Part shown: piece by piece, positions 1 to 5,507 of the stretch | How the letters are laid out: every line of letters starts with the position of its first letter | How positions within the stretch are numbered: the first letter of the stretch is position 1 | Source of the DNA: Pseudomonadota bacterium | GTDB lineage: Bacteria; Pseudomonadota; Gammaproteobacteria; Xanthomonadales; Rhodanobacteraceae | Assembly: GCA_021783385.1 (NCBI GenBank) | Contig: JAJXTX010000173.1 | Span: 1 to 5,507 of the forward strand | Length of the DNA stretch: 5,507 nt | Direction of reading: 5' to 3' | Notes under the pieces: generated by a model | Seen by the model: the letters and a program-made list of their open reading frames with translations, nothing else | Database searches by the model: none | What the model was told of the DNA's origin: nothing | Made by a program: the position numbers and the translations under genes

Positions 1-1593
1 TCGGACCTGCTGGCCTTCGAGATCGCCATCGACACCGGACACCCCGGCGCGGTGATGTGCTCCTACAACCGCCTCAACGCGGTCTACACCTGCGAGAACG
101 ACTGGCTGCTCAACACGGTGCTCAAGCATGACTGGCACTACCCCGGCTTCGTGATGTCGGACTGGGGTGCCGTGCACAGCGCGGCCAAGTCGGCGCTGGC
201 CGGGCTGGACCAGGAATCCGCTGGCGAGACCTTCGACAAGGAGGTCTACTTCAACCAGCCGCTGCGCGCCGCAGTCGCGTCCGGCCAGGTGCCGCAGTCG
301 CGCATCGACGACATGGTCCGGCGCATCCTGCGCAGCCTGTTCGCCGACGGTGTGATCGACCACCCGGCCAAGCCGGCACCCATCGATTTCGCCGCCGACC
401 GCAAAGTGGCGCAACGGGCCGAGGAAGCGGGTGCGGTGTTGCTGCGCAACGAGGATGCGCTGCTGCCGCTGTCAGCATCACAGTCGGTCGCCGTCATTGG
501 TGGCCACGCCGACAAGGGCGTGCTGACCGGGGGGGGCTCCTCGGCGGTGCAGTCGCCCGAAGGCAACGCCGTGCCGGGCCTGCCGCCTGCCGCGTGGCCG
601 GGGCCGCGCATCTACCAGCCCTCCGCGCCGCTGGCGGCGATCATGCAGCGTGCGCACGGCAAGGTGAGCTATGCCGATGGCAAGGATGTGGCCGCCGCCG
701 CCCGGCTGGCAGCGCATTCGACTGTCGCGGTGGTGTTCGTCGAGCAGTGGGCGGCGGAAAGCTTCGACTTGCCGCACATGACCTTGCCCGACGACCAGGA
801 CGCGCTGGTCGCTGCCGTGGCCAGGGCCAACCCACACACCATCGTCGTGCTGGAAAACAACGGTCCGGTCGCGATGCCATGGCTGGACAAGGTGGGCGCG
901 GTGCTGGAAGCGTGGTATCCCGGCGCGGCAGGTGGCGAGGCGATCGCGCGGCTGCTGTACGGCGAAGTCGATCCGGCCGGGCGCCTGCCGGTAACCTGGC
1001 CGCGCAACGAAGCGCAACTGCCACGCCCGCAAATCCCGGGCGCCGGCCTGGCCAGCATCGGCCTGCCGCCGCAGGGCCAGCCAGCCGAGCAGGTGGACTA
1101 CAACATCGAAGGCGCCGATGTCGGTTACCGCTGGTACCAGCGCAAGGGGATCCAGCCGCTGTTCCCGTTCGGCTACGGCCTGGGCTACACGCATTTCGCC
1201 TACAGCGATTTCAAGCCGCGCATCGACCACGGTCGCGTCGTGGCCTCGTTCACGGTGACCAATCGCGGTTCGCGCGAAGGCGTCGACGTACCGCAGTTGT
1301 ACGCGACGCTGCCCGGCAGCGGCAGCGTGCGGCGGCTGACGGGATGGTGCCGGGTCAGCCTGAAGCCGGGCCAGTCCGCGCACCTGCAAGTGGTGGCCGA
1401 CCCGCGCCTGCTGACCAACTTCGACGGTACCCATCAGCGCTGGCAGCGTCCGGCCGGCAGCTATCTGCTGCAACTGGGTCACTCCGCAACAGTCTTCCAG
1501 GGCCAGGGCTCCGTGACGCTTACCAAGGCCGCGTGGCCTTCGGATGCACCGCCGGCGGGCACTTCGCAAACCTGCATCGCCAGTGGGAAATAG
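1..1593 (+). CDS. Glycoside hydrolase family 3 beta-glucosidase/beta-xylosidase (5' end missing)
   Basis: The reading frame is open from the left edge to TAG at 1591-1593, giving 530 residues of a protein that usually has about 700-900. The signal peptide and most of the N-terminal barrel lie outside the window. Residues below are numbered from base 1. The end of the GH3 barrel is clear: CSYNRLN and then HYPGFVMSDWGA, whose Asp54 (codon 160-162) is the expected catalytic nucleophile. The second, sandwich domain follows with AVIGGHADKGVLTGGGSS (GGGSS at 177-181), the segment EQWAAESFDLP, in which Glu253 is a candidate acid/base (inferred by position), and EAWYPGAAGGEAIARLLYG. A C-terminal fibronectin type III-like domain begins near residue 415 (FTVTNRGSREG). 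The family removes terminal beta-linked sugars from oligosaccharides, often in the periplasm or outside the cell. The exact sugar cannot be read from the sequence. No frameshift is seen. Confidence 0.95.
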   Translation, partial: SDLLAFEIAIDTGHPGAVMCSYNRLNAVYTCENDWLLNTVLKHDWHYPGFVMSDWGAVHSAAKSALAGLDQESAGETFDKEVYFNQPLRAAVASGQVPQSRIDDMVRRILRSLFADGVIDHPAKPAPIDFAADRKVAQRAEEAGAVLLRNEDALLPLSASQSVAVIGGHADKGVLTGGGSSAVQSPEGNAVPGLPPAAWPGPRIYQPSAPLAAIMQRAHGKVSYADGKDVAAAARLAAHSTVAVVFVEQWAAESFDLPHMTLPDDQDALVAAVARANPHTIVVLENNGPVAMPWLDKVGAVLEAWYPGAAGGEAIARLLYGEVDPAGRLPVTWPRNEAQLPRPQIPGAGLASIGLPPQGQPAEQVDYNIEGADVGYRWYQRKGIQPLFPFGYGLGYTHFAYSDFKPRIDHGRVVASFTVTNRGSREGVDVPQLYATLPGSGSVRRLTGWCRVSLKPGQSAHLQVVADPRLLTNFDGTHQRWQRPAGSYLLQLGHSATVFQGQGSVTLTKAAWPSDAPPAGTSQTCIASGK

Positions 1594-1603
1594 GCGGCAG
1601 CAC

Positions 1604-1633
1604 AGTGCCGGCGCCCCGTGTGGCGCCGGCACT
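1604..1633 (+). terminator. Perfect 12-bp hairpin after the GH3 gene
   Basis: AGTGCCGGCGCC (1604-1615) is followed by a six-base loop and its exact reverse complement GGCGCCGGCACT (1622-1633). It starts 10 bases after the GH3 stop codon, where an intrinsic terminator would sit. No T tract follows, so termination may be incomplete or need a factor. The structure is symmetric, so it could also act on transcripts arriving from the minus strand. The inverted repeat is seen directly; the terminator role is inferred. Confidence 0.6.
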
Positions 1634-2032
1634 CGCTGAAGCATGCTGACAGGGAAAATGTGATCGTCCCTGCGGGCATGAACAACGGTGCCAGCAGAAA
1701 TTGTTCCTGATACTTTTCTATCGAACGTCGTGACGCGACCATCGCCGGCCCGAGCGAGTGAGCGCGGCACCATGCAGCTACTCTCCCGCAAACGTCGGTC
1801 GCAGGCGACCGACGCCCCAGCTGCAGCGCAGATACGTGTCTTTCTGCACCAGCCCGCGGCGGTACAAGTCGGACTGCAGCACCTGCTGAAGCGTCTCGCC
1901 AGCCGGACGTTTCTTCAGTCCGAATCATAGAAGGGATCGGGAACAGCTGCCCCCCAGAAGCCGGCTTTCGCGCCAATATCCATGCTTGGTATGTCCGGAC
2001 CAGCTTCACCGGTACGCACACTTCACTGGTGC
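1634..2032. other. Gene-poor interval with weak traces of a small or decayed reading frame
   Basis: No reading frame here matches a family I recognise. The part at 1660-1740 is richer in A and T than its surroundings. On the minus strand, ATG at 1981-1983 opens a 22-codon frame (MDIGAKAGFWGAAVPDPF...) that ends in TGA at 1915-1917. One frame over, a frame overlapping this stop runs from the CTG at 1916-1918 to TAG at 1778-1780 (46 codons, LKKRPAGETLQQVLQ...). A single missing base would join them into a protein of about 68 residues. By hand count the second part has roughly 70, 48 and 78 percent G+C at codon positions 1, 2 and 3, which is a coding-like pattern. The antisense plus-strand frame from 1688 or 1772 to 1930 shows a similar but weaker pattern. 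This could be a gene remnant, a small unannotated gene, or chance. No good ribosome binding site is visible for either. Confidence 0.25.
1793..1814. repeat. 22-bp near-perfect palindrome
   Basis: CGTCGGTCGC (1793-1802) and its exact reverse complement GCGACCGACG (1805-1814) are separated only by AG. As RNA it would fold as a 9-bp stem with a four-base loop. An outer pair, GCAGCT (1774-1779) and AGCTGC (1819-1824), flanks it asymmetrically. It could be a site for a dimeric DNA-binding protein or part of a transcript-ending structure. No adjacent gene start supports a specific operator role. Confidence 0.4.
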
Positions 2033-2033
2033 G
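2004..2033. repeat. Two imperfect 13-bp direct repeats, 17-bp period
   Basis: CTTCACCGGTACG (2004-2016) and CTTCACTGGTGCG (2021-2033) match at 11 of 13 positions and start 17 bases apart. They lie just beyond the stop codon of the aldo/keto reductase gene and run into the hairpin there. With only two copies this may be a chance duplication. Confidence 0.3.
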
Positions 2034-2053
2034 CCGCGCGCTCAGCGCGCGGC
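2033..2053 (-). terminator. Hairpin with the reductase stop codon as its loop
   Basis: GCCGCGCGC (2033-2041) pairs perfectly with GCGCGCGGC (2045-2053). The three loop bases are the TGA stop of the aldo/keto reductase gene read on the minus strand. The 9-bp all-G/C stem at the end of the gene suggests a transcript-ending or 3'-end-stabilising structure. No T tract follows on the minus strand, so an intrinsic terminator is not proven. Confidence 0.4.
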
Positions 2054-2905
2054 AGCTTCCAGCGCGGCGTAATCCTGGTCGGTCAGCGTGAGCTGGGCAG
2101 CGGCCACGTTTTCCTGCAGGTGTTCAACGCTGGAGGTGCCGGGAATCGGCAGCATCACCGGCGCGCGCTTCAGCAGCCACGCCAGCGCCACCTGGCCGTT
2201 GCTGGCGTGCAGCTTGTCGGCGATGGTGCTGAGCACCGACCCCGGCCCCGCCAGCGCGCCGGCCGCCAGCGGAAACCACGGAATGAAGCCGATGCCGTGC
2301 GCGGCGCAGTAGTCGACGATGGCCTCGCTCTGCCGGTTGGCGAGGTTGTAGAGGTTCTGCACGGTGGCCACCGGAAAATGCCGACGCGTCGCCTCGATCT
2401 CCTCCACGCCGACCTCGCTCAGGCCGACGTGGCGGATCAGGCCTTCCTGCCGCATCTGCGCGATCGCCGCGAACTGCTCGTCGCGCGGCACCTTGGCGTC
2501 GATGCGGTGCAGCTGCCACAGGTCGATGCGCTCCACCCCGAGCCGGCGCAGGCTCATCAGCACGCACTGGCGCAGGTACTCCGGCCGCCCTAGCGGCGCC
2601 CAGACATCCGGCCCGTGCCGCGTCAGCCCGCCCTTGGTCGCCACCAGCATGCCCGGGTACGGATGCAGCGCCTCGCGTATCAGGTTCTCGCTGACCTCCG
2701 GGCCGTAGCTGTCGGCGGTGTCGATCAGGTTCACGCCCAGTTCGGGCAACCGGCGCAGGGTGGCCAGCGCGCCCGCGCGATTGGCCGGTTCGCCCCAGAT
2801 CCCCTTGCCGGTGATGCGCATGGCGCCGAAGCCGAGGCGATGGACGGCGAGATCGCCGCCGATCAGAAACTGGCCGGCGCCCGCCGCGTTGGATGAGGTT
2901 GTCAT
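2042..2905 (-). CDS. Aldo/keto reductase, YdbC/PdxI-like
   Basis: This 287-residue, complete, probably cytoplasmic NAD(P)H-dependent oxidoreductase has the usual length for a single-domain aldo/keto reductase barrel. The whole catalytic tetrad is visible: Asp62 and Tyr67 in DTADSYG, Lys91 in VATKGG, and His133 in WQLHRID. Near the C-terminus, [13 protein letters not shown] (residues 254-266) is the cofactor phosphate-binding segment. The opening [15 protein letters not shown] and the IPGTSS region resemble Escherichia coli YdbC (PdxI, a pyridoxal reductase) as I remember it. That makes reduction of a small aldehyde, perhaps pyridoxal, a reasonable guess but not shown. E. coli YdbC lacks the LHR histidine seen here, so the substrate may differ. 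The ATG at 2903-2905 is supported by AAGGG at 2913-2917, seven bases upstream. The gene lies 97 bases downstream of the transporter gene on the same strand. Confidence 0.9.
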   Translation of the reverse strand: MTTSSNAAGAGQFLIGGDLAVHRLGFGAMRITGKGIWGEPANRAGALATLRRLPELGVNLIDTADSYGPEVSENLIREALHPYPGMLVATKGGLTRHGPDVWAPLGRPEYLRQCVLMSLRRLGVERIDLWQLHRIDAKVPRDEQFAAIAQMRQEGLIRHVGLSEVGVEEIEATRRHFPVATVQNLYNLANRQSEAIVDYCAAHGIGFIPWFPLAAGALAGPGSVLSTIADKLHASNGQVALAWLLKRAPVMLPIPGTSSVEHLQENVAAAQLTLTDQDYAALEAAAR

Positions 2906-2912
2906 GCGCGTG

Positions 2913-2917
2913 CCCTT
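2913..2917 (-). promoter_or_regulatory. Ribosome binding site of the aldo/keto reductase gene
   Basis: The minus strand reads AAGGG followed by seven bases and then the ATG at 2903-2905. The motif and spacing fit a Shine-Dalgarno site and support this start. Confidence 0.6.
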
Positions 2918-2955
2918 GGGGAAAGGAAAAGTCCTCCCGTTATGGGGCTGCCCGC

Positions 2956-2992
2956 GCGCGACGCAAGCCGATCCGCGCGATTCGCGTCGCGC
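2956..2992 (-). terminator. Inverted repeat between the transporter and reductase genes
   Basis: GCGCGACGC (2956-2964) and its exact reverse complement GCGTCGCGC (2984-2992) are separated by 19 bases. The repeat starts 14 bases after the transporter stop codon on the minus strand and lies ahead of the reductase. It could end or attenuate transcription between the two genes. No T tract follows and the loop is long, so the role is uncertain. Confidence 0.35.
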
Positions 2993-3005
2993 CCTGGCCG
3001 TCGCC

Positions 3006-4280
3006 TCAGTCCACGCGCGGCGGCATCGCCCACAGGGCCAGCAGCGTGATCAGCGCGGCACCCGAAAGGTAGTAGCCGACCCACGCCAGGCCATGGTTCG
3101 CCGCCAGCCAGGTCGCCAGATACGGCGCCATCGACGCGCCGAAGATGCCGGCCATGTTGAACGCCAACGAGGCCCCGGTGTAGCGCACCGGCACCGGAAA
3201 CATCTGCGCCAGCACGGTGCCGAGCGGGCCGTAGGTGAAGCCCATCGCGGCCAGCCCCAGCGCCAGGAACAGCAGCACACTCCACAGGTGCCCGGCCTCG
3301 AACAGCGGCGCGAAGCCCAGGCCGAACGCCAGGATGAGCAGCGTGGACACGATCATCGTGAAGCGGCTGCCGCGGCGGTCGGCGAGCAGCGCGGAGAGCG
3401 GAATCGTCAGCGCGAAAAACAGCACGCCGACCATCTGCAGCAGCAGGAACGCCTCGCGCGAATAGCCAAGCCGGCTGGTGGCCCAGCTCAGCGTGAACAC
3501 CGTCATCAGGTAGAACAGCACGAAGGTGGCCAGCGCCGCGAAGGTACCGGCGATCAGCGCGCGCGGATGCTGCACGATCACGTTGAGCATCGGCAGCCGC
3601 ACGCGCTCGTGCTGTGCCATGGCGCGGGCGAACGCCGGCGTTTCGTGCAGCCGCAGGCGTATCCACAGCCCCACCAGCACCAGCGCCGAGCTGGCCAGGA
3701 ACGGCACGCGCCAGCCCCACGCGAAAAACGCCCGGTCGCCGATGCCCTGGGTCAGGCCCAGGAACAGGCCGGTCGAGAGGAAAAACCCGATCGGCGCGCC
3801 CAGCTGCGGAAACATGCCGTACCACGCGCGCCTGCCCGGCGGCGCATTCTCGATCGCCAGCAGCACCGCGCCGCCCCATTCACCGCCCAGCCCCAGGCCC
3901 TGACCGAAGCGGCACAGCGCCAGCAGCAGCGGCGCCAGCACGCCGATGCTGGCGTAGGTGGGCAGCAGGCCGATCGTCACCGTCGACACGCCCATCGTCA
4001 GCAGCGCCGCCACCAGCGTGGCCTTGCGCCCGATGCGGTCGCCGAAGTGGCCGAACAGCGCCGAGCCCACCGGCCGCGCGAAGAACGCCAGCGCAAACGT
4101 GGCCAGCGACTGCAGCGTGGCCGAGGCGGCGTCCGCGGCCGGAAAAAACAGCTTGGGAAACACCAGCACCGCCGCCGTGGCGTAAATGTAGAAATCGAAA
4201 AACTCGATCGTGGTGCCGATCAGGCTGGCCAGCAGGATGCGCCGCGGCGAATTCACCGGCGCGATGTCAACTTCACTCAT
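3006..4280 (-). CDS. MFS transporter, metabolite:H+ symporter (MHS) type
   Basis: This 424-residue inner-membrane protein has the length and spread of hydrophobic segments expected for a 12-helix major facilitator. Hallmarks of the MHS group (ShiA, KgtP and ProP relatives) are present. They are [12 protein letters not shown] in helix 1 (22-33), ARPVG then [10 protein letters not shown] after helix 2 (77-86), [15 protein letters not shown] in helix 4 (124-138), WGWRVPFL (188-195), RLHETPAF (210-217), and a second loop motif ADRRGSRF in the C-terminal half. Relatives bring in small organic acids or zwitterions such as shikimate, 2-oxoglutarate or proline/betaine together with a proton. The substrate here cannot be told. 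The ATG at 4278-4280 has GAGGGG at 4291-4296, ten bases upstream, a slightly long spacing. The aldo/keto reductase follows on the same strand and may share the transcript. The gene appears intact. Confidence 0.92.
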   Translation of the reverse strand: MSEVDIAPVNSPRRILLASLIGTTIEFFDFYIYATAAVLVFPKLFFPAADAASATLQSLATFALAFFARPVGSALFGHFGDRIGRKATLVAALLTMGVSTVTIGLLPTYASIGVLAPLLLALCRFGQGLGLGGEWGGAVLLAIENAPPGRRAWYGMFPQLGAPIGFFLSTGLFLGLTQGIGDRAFFAWGWRVPFLASSALVLVGLWIRLRLHETPAFARAMAQHERVRLPMLNVIVQHPRALIAGTFAALATFVLFYLMTVFTLSWATSRLGYSREAFLLLQMVGVLFFALTIPLSALLADRRGSRFTMIVSTLLILAFGLGFAPLFEAGHLWSVLLFLALGLAAMGFTYGPLGTVLAQMFPVPVRYTGASLAFNMAGIFGASMAPYLATWLAANHGLAWVGYYLSGAALITLLALWAMPPRVD

Positions 4281-4352
4281 GCAACCACATCCCCTCGGGC
4301 GTCCGCTGCGATTCTGCCAGAGGGCGGCCGCGTGCGGTTGCGCCGCCGCGAC

Positions 4353-4867
4353 TCAGCTGGCGTGGCGACGGCAGGTGAAGAAGCCGGGTGAGCCGGCCGC
4401 GCCGCGGATCGTCGCTGGGCTGCCACGGCGTGAGGATGTCGCCCGTGTGCAGGATGGTGCCGTCGTAGAACATCATGCGGTTCCAGCGCGCCGGCACGCT
4501 GCCGATGCGCCGGAAGCAGGGGGTTGGAGTCGTGCGGGTAGCCCGGCGCGATGTCGTGGCGGGCGCTGAACTCGGCAGCGGACAGCGCGCTCGCGTCAGC
4601 GAACAGCGCAGCCATCTCGTCGGCCGGCCGCGTCGGCTCGAAGAAACCGGTGCCGCCCAGGCGCTCGTTGCCGAACAGGTACACGAACTGCCCCGGATAC
4701 GCGCTGAAACCGACCGGGCGAAAGGCCTCCTTCTGCGCATTGGCCCAGGCCACCATGCGCTCCGGCTGCAGCAGCGCCTTGTCCACCGTGTAGCAGCACT
4801 GGCCGTTGCCCAGCGGCACCGTGGTCACGGTCAGCTGCGGGTTGAACAGCTGGCGCGGCGTGGACAT
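4353..4867 (-). pseudogene. DUF6445-type (2OG-Fe(II) oxygenase-like) gene, broken
   Basis: The N-terminal part, from ATG at 4865-4867 (MSTPRQLFNPQLTVTTVPLG...), continues through PERMVAWANAQKEAF and FSAYPG, then YLFGNERLGGTGFFEP and ARHDIAPGYPHDSN. The frame is then lost at the five-G run 4519-4523. One base fewer restores the family reading into the next frame, with CFRRIGSVPARWNRMMFYDG and ILHTGDI. A second shift near 4386-4388 is needed to reach GFFTCRRHAS and TGA at 4353-4355, which matches the usual family ending (GFFTC). About 171 codons remain, against roughly 230 usually. From memory of the family, SAYPG and YLFG should be separated by about 60 residues that hold the iron-binding His-x-Asp; here they are joined near 4687-4693. 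The distal histidine (ILHTGD) remains. The product would probably be inactive. An upstream in-frame ATG near 4937 is possible, and no clear ribosome binding site is seen. Without frame repair the second frame runs on to the transporter start. Confidence 0.7.
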
Positions 4868-4954
4868 GAGGCACGTCACACTGACGGCGACAATGCGACG
4901 CCGGGAGAATGCCGCACCGTGCCCAACCGTGACCATCCCGGTGTCGGCGATTCT

Positions 4955-4984
4955 TTTCAAGGCCCTCCGGGCACGGCGTATTAC
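4955..4984 (+). promoter_or_regulatory. Possible promoter of the small basic protein gene
   Basis: An A/T-rich island in the divergent region between the DUF6445 remnant and the plus-strand gene contains TATTAC (4979-4984) as a possible -10 box. TTCAAG (4956-4961) is a weak possible -35 box 17 bases before it. The -10 match is four of six and the -35 match is poor. On the minus strand the same place reads TTGAAA (4960-4955), a good -35 match for the opposite gene, but with no good -10 box at the right distance. Confidence 0.3.
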
Positions 4985-5000
4985 ACTCACGGGCCGATCC

Positions 5001-5004
5001 GGAG
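5001..5004 (+). promoter_or_regulatory. Ribosome binding site that fixes a TTG start
   Basis: GGAG lies eight bases before the TTG at 5013-5015. It is the only good ribosome binding site near this frame, so it supports the short protein over the longer in-frame opening further upstream. Confidence 0.6.
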
Positions 5005-5012
5005 AAACAGCC

Positions 5013-5165
5013 TTGGCCAAGCCCAACTACTCATACGACAAGCGACAGCGCGAAATCGCCAAGAAGAAACAGCAGGACGAGAAGGACGCGCGCAAGCGCG
5101 AGGCGCGCGAGGCGGCCAAGCCAACGGCGGAAGCGGCAGGCAAGACGCCACCTGCCGACCGCTGA
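5013..5165 (+). CDS. Small conserved lysine/arginine-rich protein
   Basis: This is a 50-residue protein starting at TTG with a well-placed GGAG, ending in TGA at 5163-5165. The N-terminal part (M)AKPNYSYDKRQREIAKKK is familiar to me from short hypothetical proteins of many proteobacteria, often written KPNYxFxKRQRELAKKKK. Its function is unknown. The middle (about residues 15-35) is almost entirely charged residues with alanine and is likely one long helix. The tail is rich in Ala, Pro, Thr and Gly and probably disordered. There is no signal peptide or membrane segment. The strong positive charge would suit binding to nucleic acid or ribosomes, but that is only a guess. The frame is open further upstream, but that part would cover the divergent promoter region and lacks the conserved opening. 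Confidence 0.75.
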   Translation: MAKPNYSYDKRQREIAKKKQQDEKDARKREAREAAKPTAEAAGKTPPADR

Positions 5166-5220
5166 CTGACAGCGCGACGCGACAAACGCGGCAGAAGCGA
5201 AGGCTGCATGAGAAGTCGAG

Positions 5221-5249
5221 ACATGGGTTTCTCTCGGGCAAACCCATGT
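5221..5249 (+). promoter_or_regulatory. Perfect 10-bp inverted repeat before the membrane protein gene
   Basis: ACATGGGTTT (5221-5230) and its exact reverse complement AAACCCATGT (5240-5249) enclose a nine-base loop. The structure sits 55 bases after the stop of the small basic protein gene. Its second arm contains the ATG at 5246-5248, a possible start of the next gene. It may be a terminator without a T tract, or a messenger hairpin that limits use of that ATG. Confidence 0.5.
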
Positions 5250-5266
5250 ACCTGCACGTGGAACAC

Positions 5267-5507
5267 ATGACCAGGGACCAGAAGCGGCTCGAACGCCAGC
5301 TCGATCGCCTCGACCGGCTGCTGCCGGCATGGAGCGGTCGGATGCTGCGCTGGCTGCGCCAGCCTTCGTCCCGCTGGGTGCGTATTCCGATGGGAGTGCT
5401 GCTGGTGTTCGGCGGCATCTTCAGCATCCTGCCAGTGCTTGGTCTGTGGATGCTGCCACTTGGCCTGCTGCTGCTCTCGCAGGACATGCCGTTCCTGCAA
5501 CGGCCGA
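5267..5507 (+). CDS. Small membrane protein (3' end missing)
   Basis: The frame stays open to the right edge, giving 80 residues from ATG at 5267 or 87 from ATG at 5246. I prefer 5267 because MTRDQKRLERQLDRLDRLLPAW resembles the usual charged start of this family, and the earlier ATG is buried in a hairpin arm; neither start has a strong ribosome binding site. Residues 1-20 form a charged amphipathic helix. They are followed by LRWLRQPSSRWVRIP and then a hydrophobic stretch with FGGIFSILPVLGLWMLPLGL and LLLLSQDMPFLQRP. That is one long or two short membrane segments broken by Gly and Pro. I recognise the GGIFSxLPVLGLWMLPLGLLLL pattern from short proteobacterial membrane proteins, some labelled tryptophan synthase subunit beta-like by transferred annotation. 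Their function is unknown and that label is not supported by any catalytic motif here. Confidence 0.7.
   Translation, partial: MTRDQKRLERQLDRLDRLLPAWSGRMLRWLRQPSSRWVRIPMGVLLVFGGIFSILPVLGLWMLPLGLLLLSQDMPFLQRP

Noticed and set aside
478..1791. Long open frame on the minus strand opposite the GH3 gene (437 codons)
   Set aside because: It is antisense to clear GH3 motifs, its translation is rich in Arg, Ala and Gly without domain signs, and such shadows are expected in high-GC genes.
1688..1930. 80-codon plus-strand frame as a real gene
   Set aside because: Its third-position G+C is lower than its first-position value, the start is a GTG without a good ribosome binding site, and the antisense frame fits coding bias slightly better. 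It is kept only as an alternative in the interval entry.
1479..2021. 180-codon minus-strand frame across the GH3 end and the following interval
   Set aside because: It overlaps the GH3 C-terminus antisense, crosses the 12-bp hairpin, and has no recognisable motif or ribosome binding site.
2718..4391. 557-codon plus-strand frame opposite the transporter
   Set aside because: The translation is an Arg/Gln/His-rich shadow of the well-supported MFS gene and part of the reductase and DUF6445 genes.
4353..4867. Programmed frameshifting to make a full DUF6445 protein
   Set aside because: No slippery heptamer with a downstream stimulator is evident, two shifts would be needed, and the internal block with His-x-Asp would still be missing.
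4806..5165. Longer version (119 codons) of the small basic protein gene
   Set aside because: The added part covers the divergent promoter region and the DUF6445 start antisense. The GGAG before TTG 5013 and the KPNY opening favour the short form.
1..5507. CRISPR array, tRNA, rRNA, insertion sequence or prophage genes
   Set aside because: No regularly spaced repeats, no cloverleaf-like segment, and no transposase, integrase or phage structural motifs were found on either strand.

Overview
The window looks like an ordinary chromosomal stretch from a high-GC proteobacterium. I infer a member of the Xanthomonadales, in the Rhodanobacteraceae or Xanthomonadaceae. The basis is the strong G/C bias at third codon positions, the style of the exported-type GH3 glucosidase, a DUF6445-type gene, and the small KPNYSYDKRQRE protein. 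This assignment rests on recognition of protein families, not on any search.

Layout, left to right. (1) 1-1593, plus strand: the 3' two thirds of a GH3 beta-glucosidase/xylosidase gene, followed closely by a perfect 12-bp hairpin that probably ends its transcript. (2) 1594-2041: 448 bases without a confident gene. They hold that hairpin, a 22-bp near-perfect palindrome, a short 17-bp-period repeat, and weak signs of a small or decayed minus-strand reading frame. (3) 2042-4867, minus strand, transcribed right to left: a DUF6445-type oxygenase-like gene that appears broken, then an MHS-type major facilitator transporter, then a YdbC/PdxI-like aldo/keto reductase. Gaps are 72 and 97 bases; the second contains an inverted repeat. 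(4) 5013-5507, plus strand: a 50-residue lysine/arginine-rich protein starting at TTG, then the 5' part of a small membrane protein running off the right edge. A perfect 10-bp inverted repeat lies between the last two.

How the genes work together: the GH3 enzyme would release sugars from oligosaccharides in the periplasm or outside the cell. The transporter and reductase could form a small uptake and reduction unit, but nothing in the sequence fixes their substrate. I see no CRISPR array, tRNA, rRNA, insertion sequence or phage gene, and no convincing new multi-gene system. The items most worth a second look are the multiply damaged DUF6445 gene, the hairpin that buries a possible start codon at 5246, and the unexplained interval 1634-2032.
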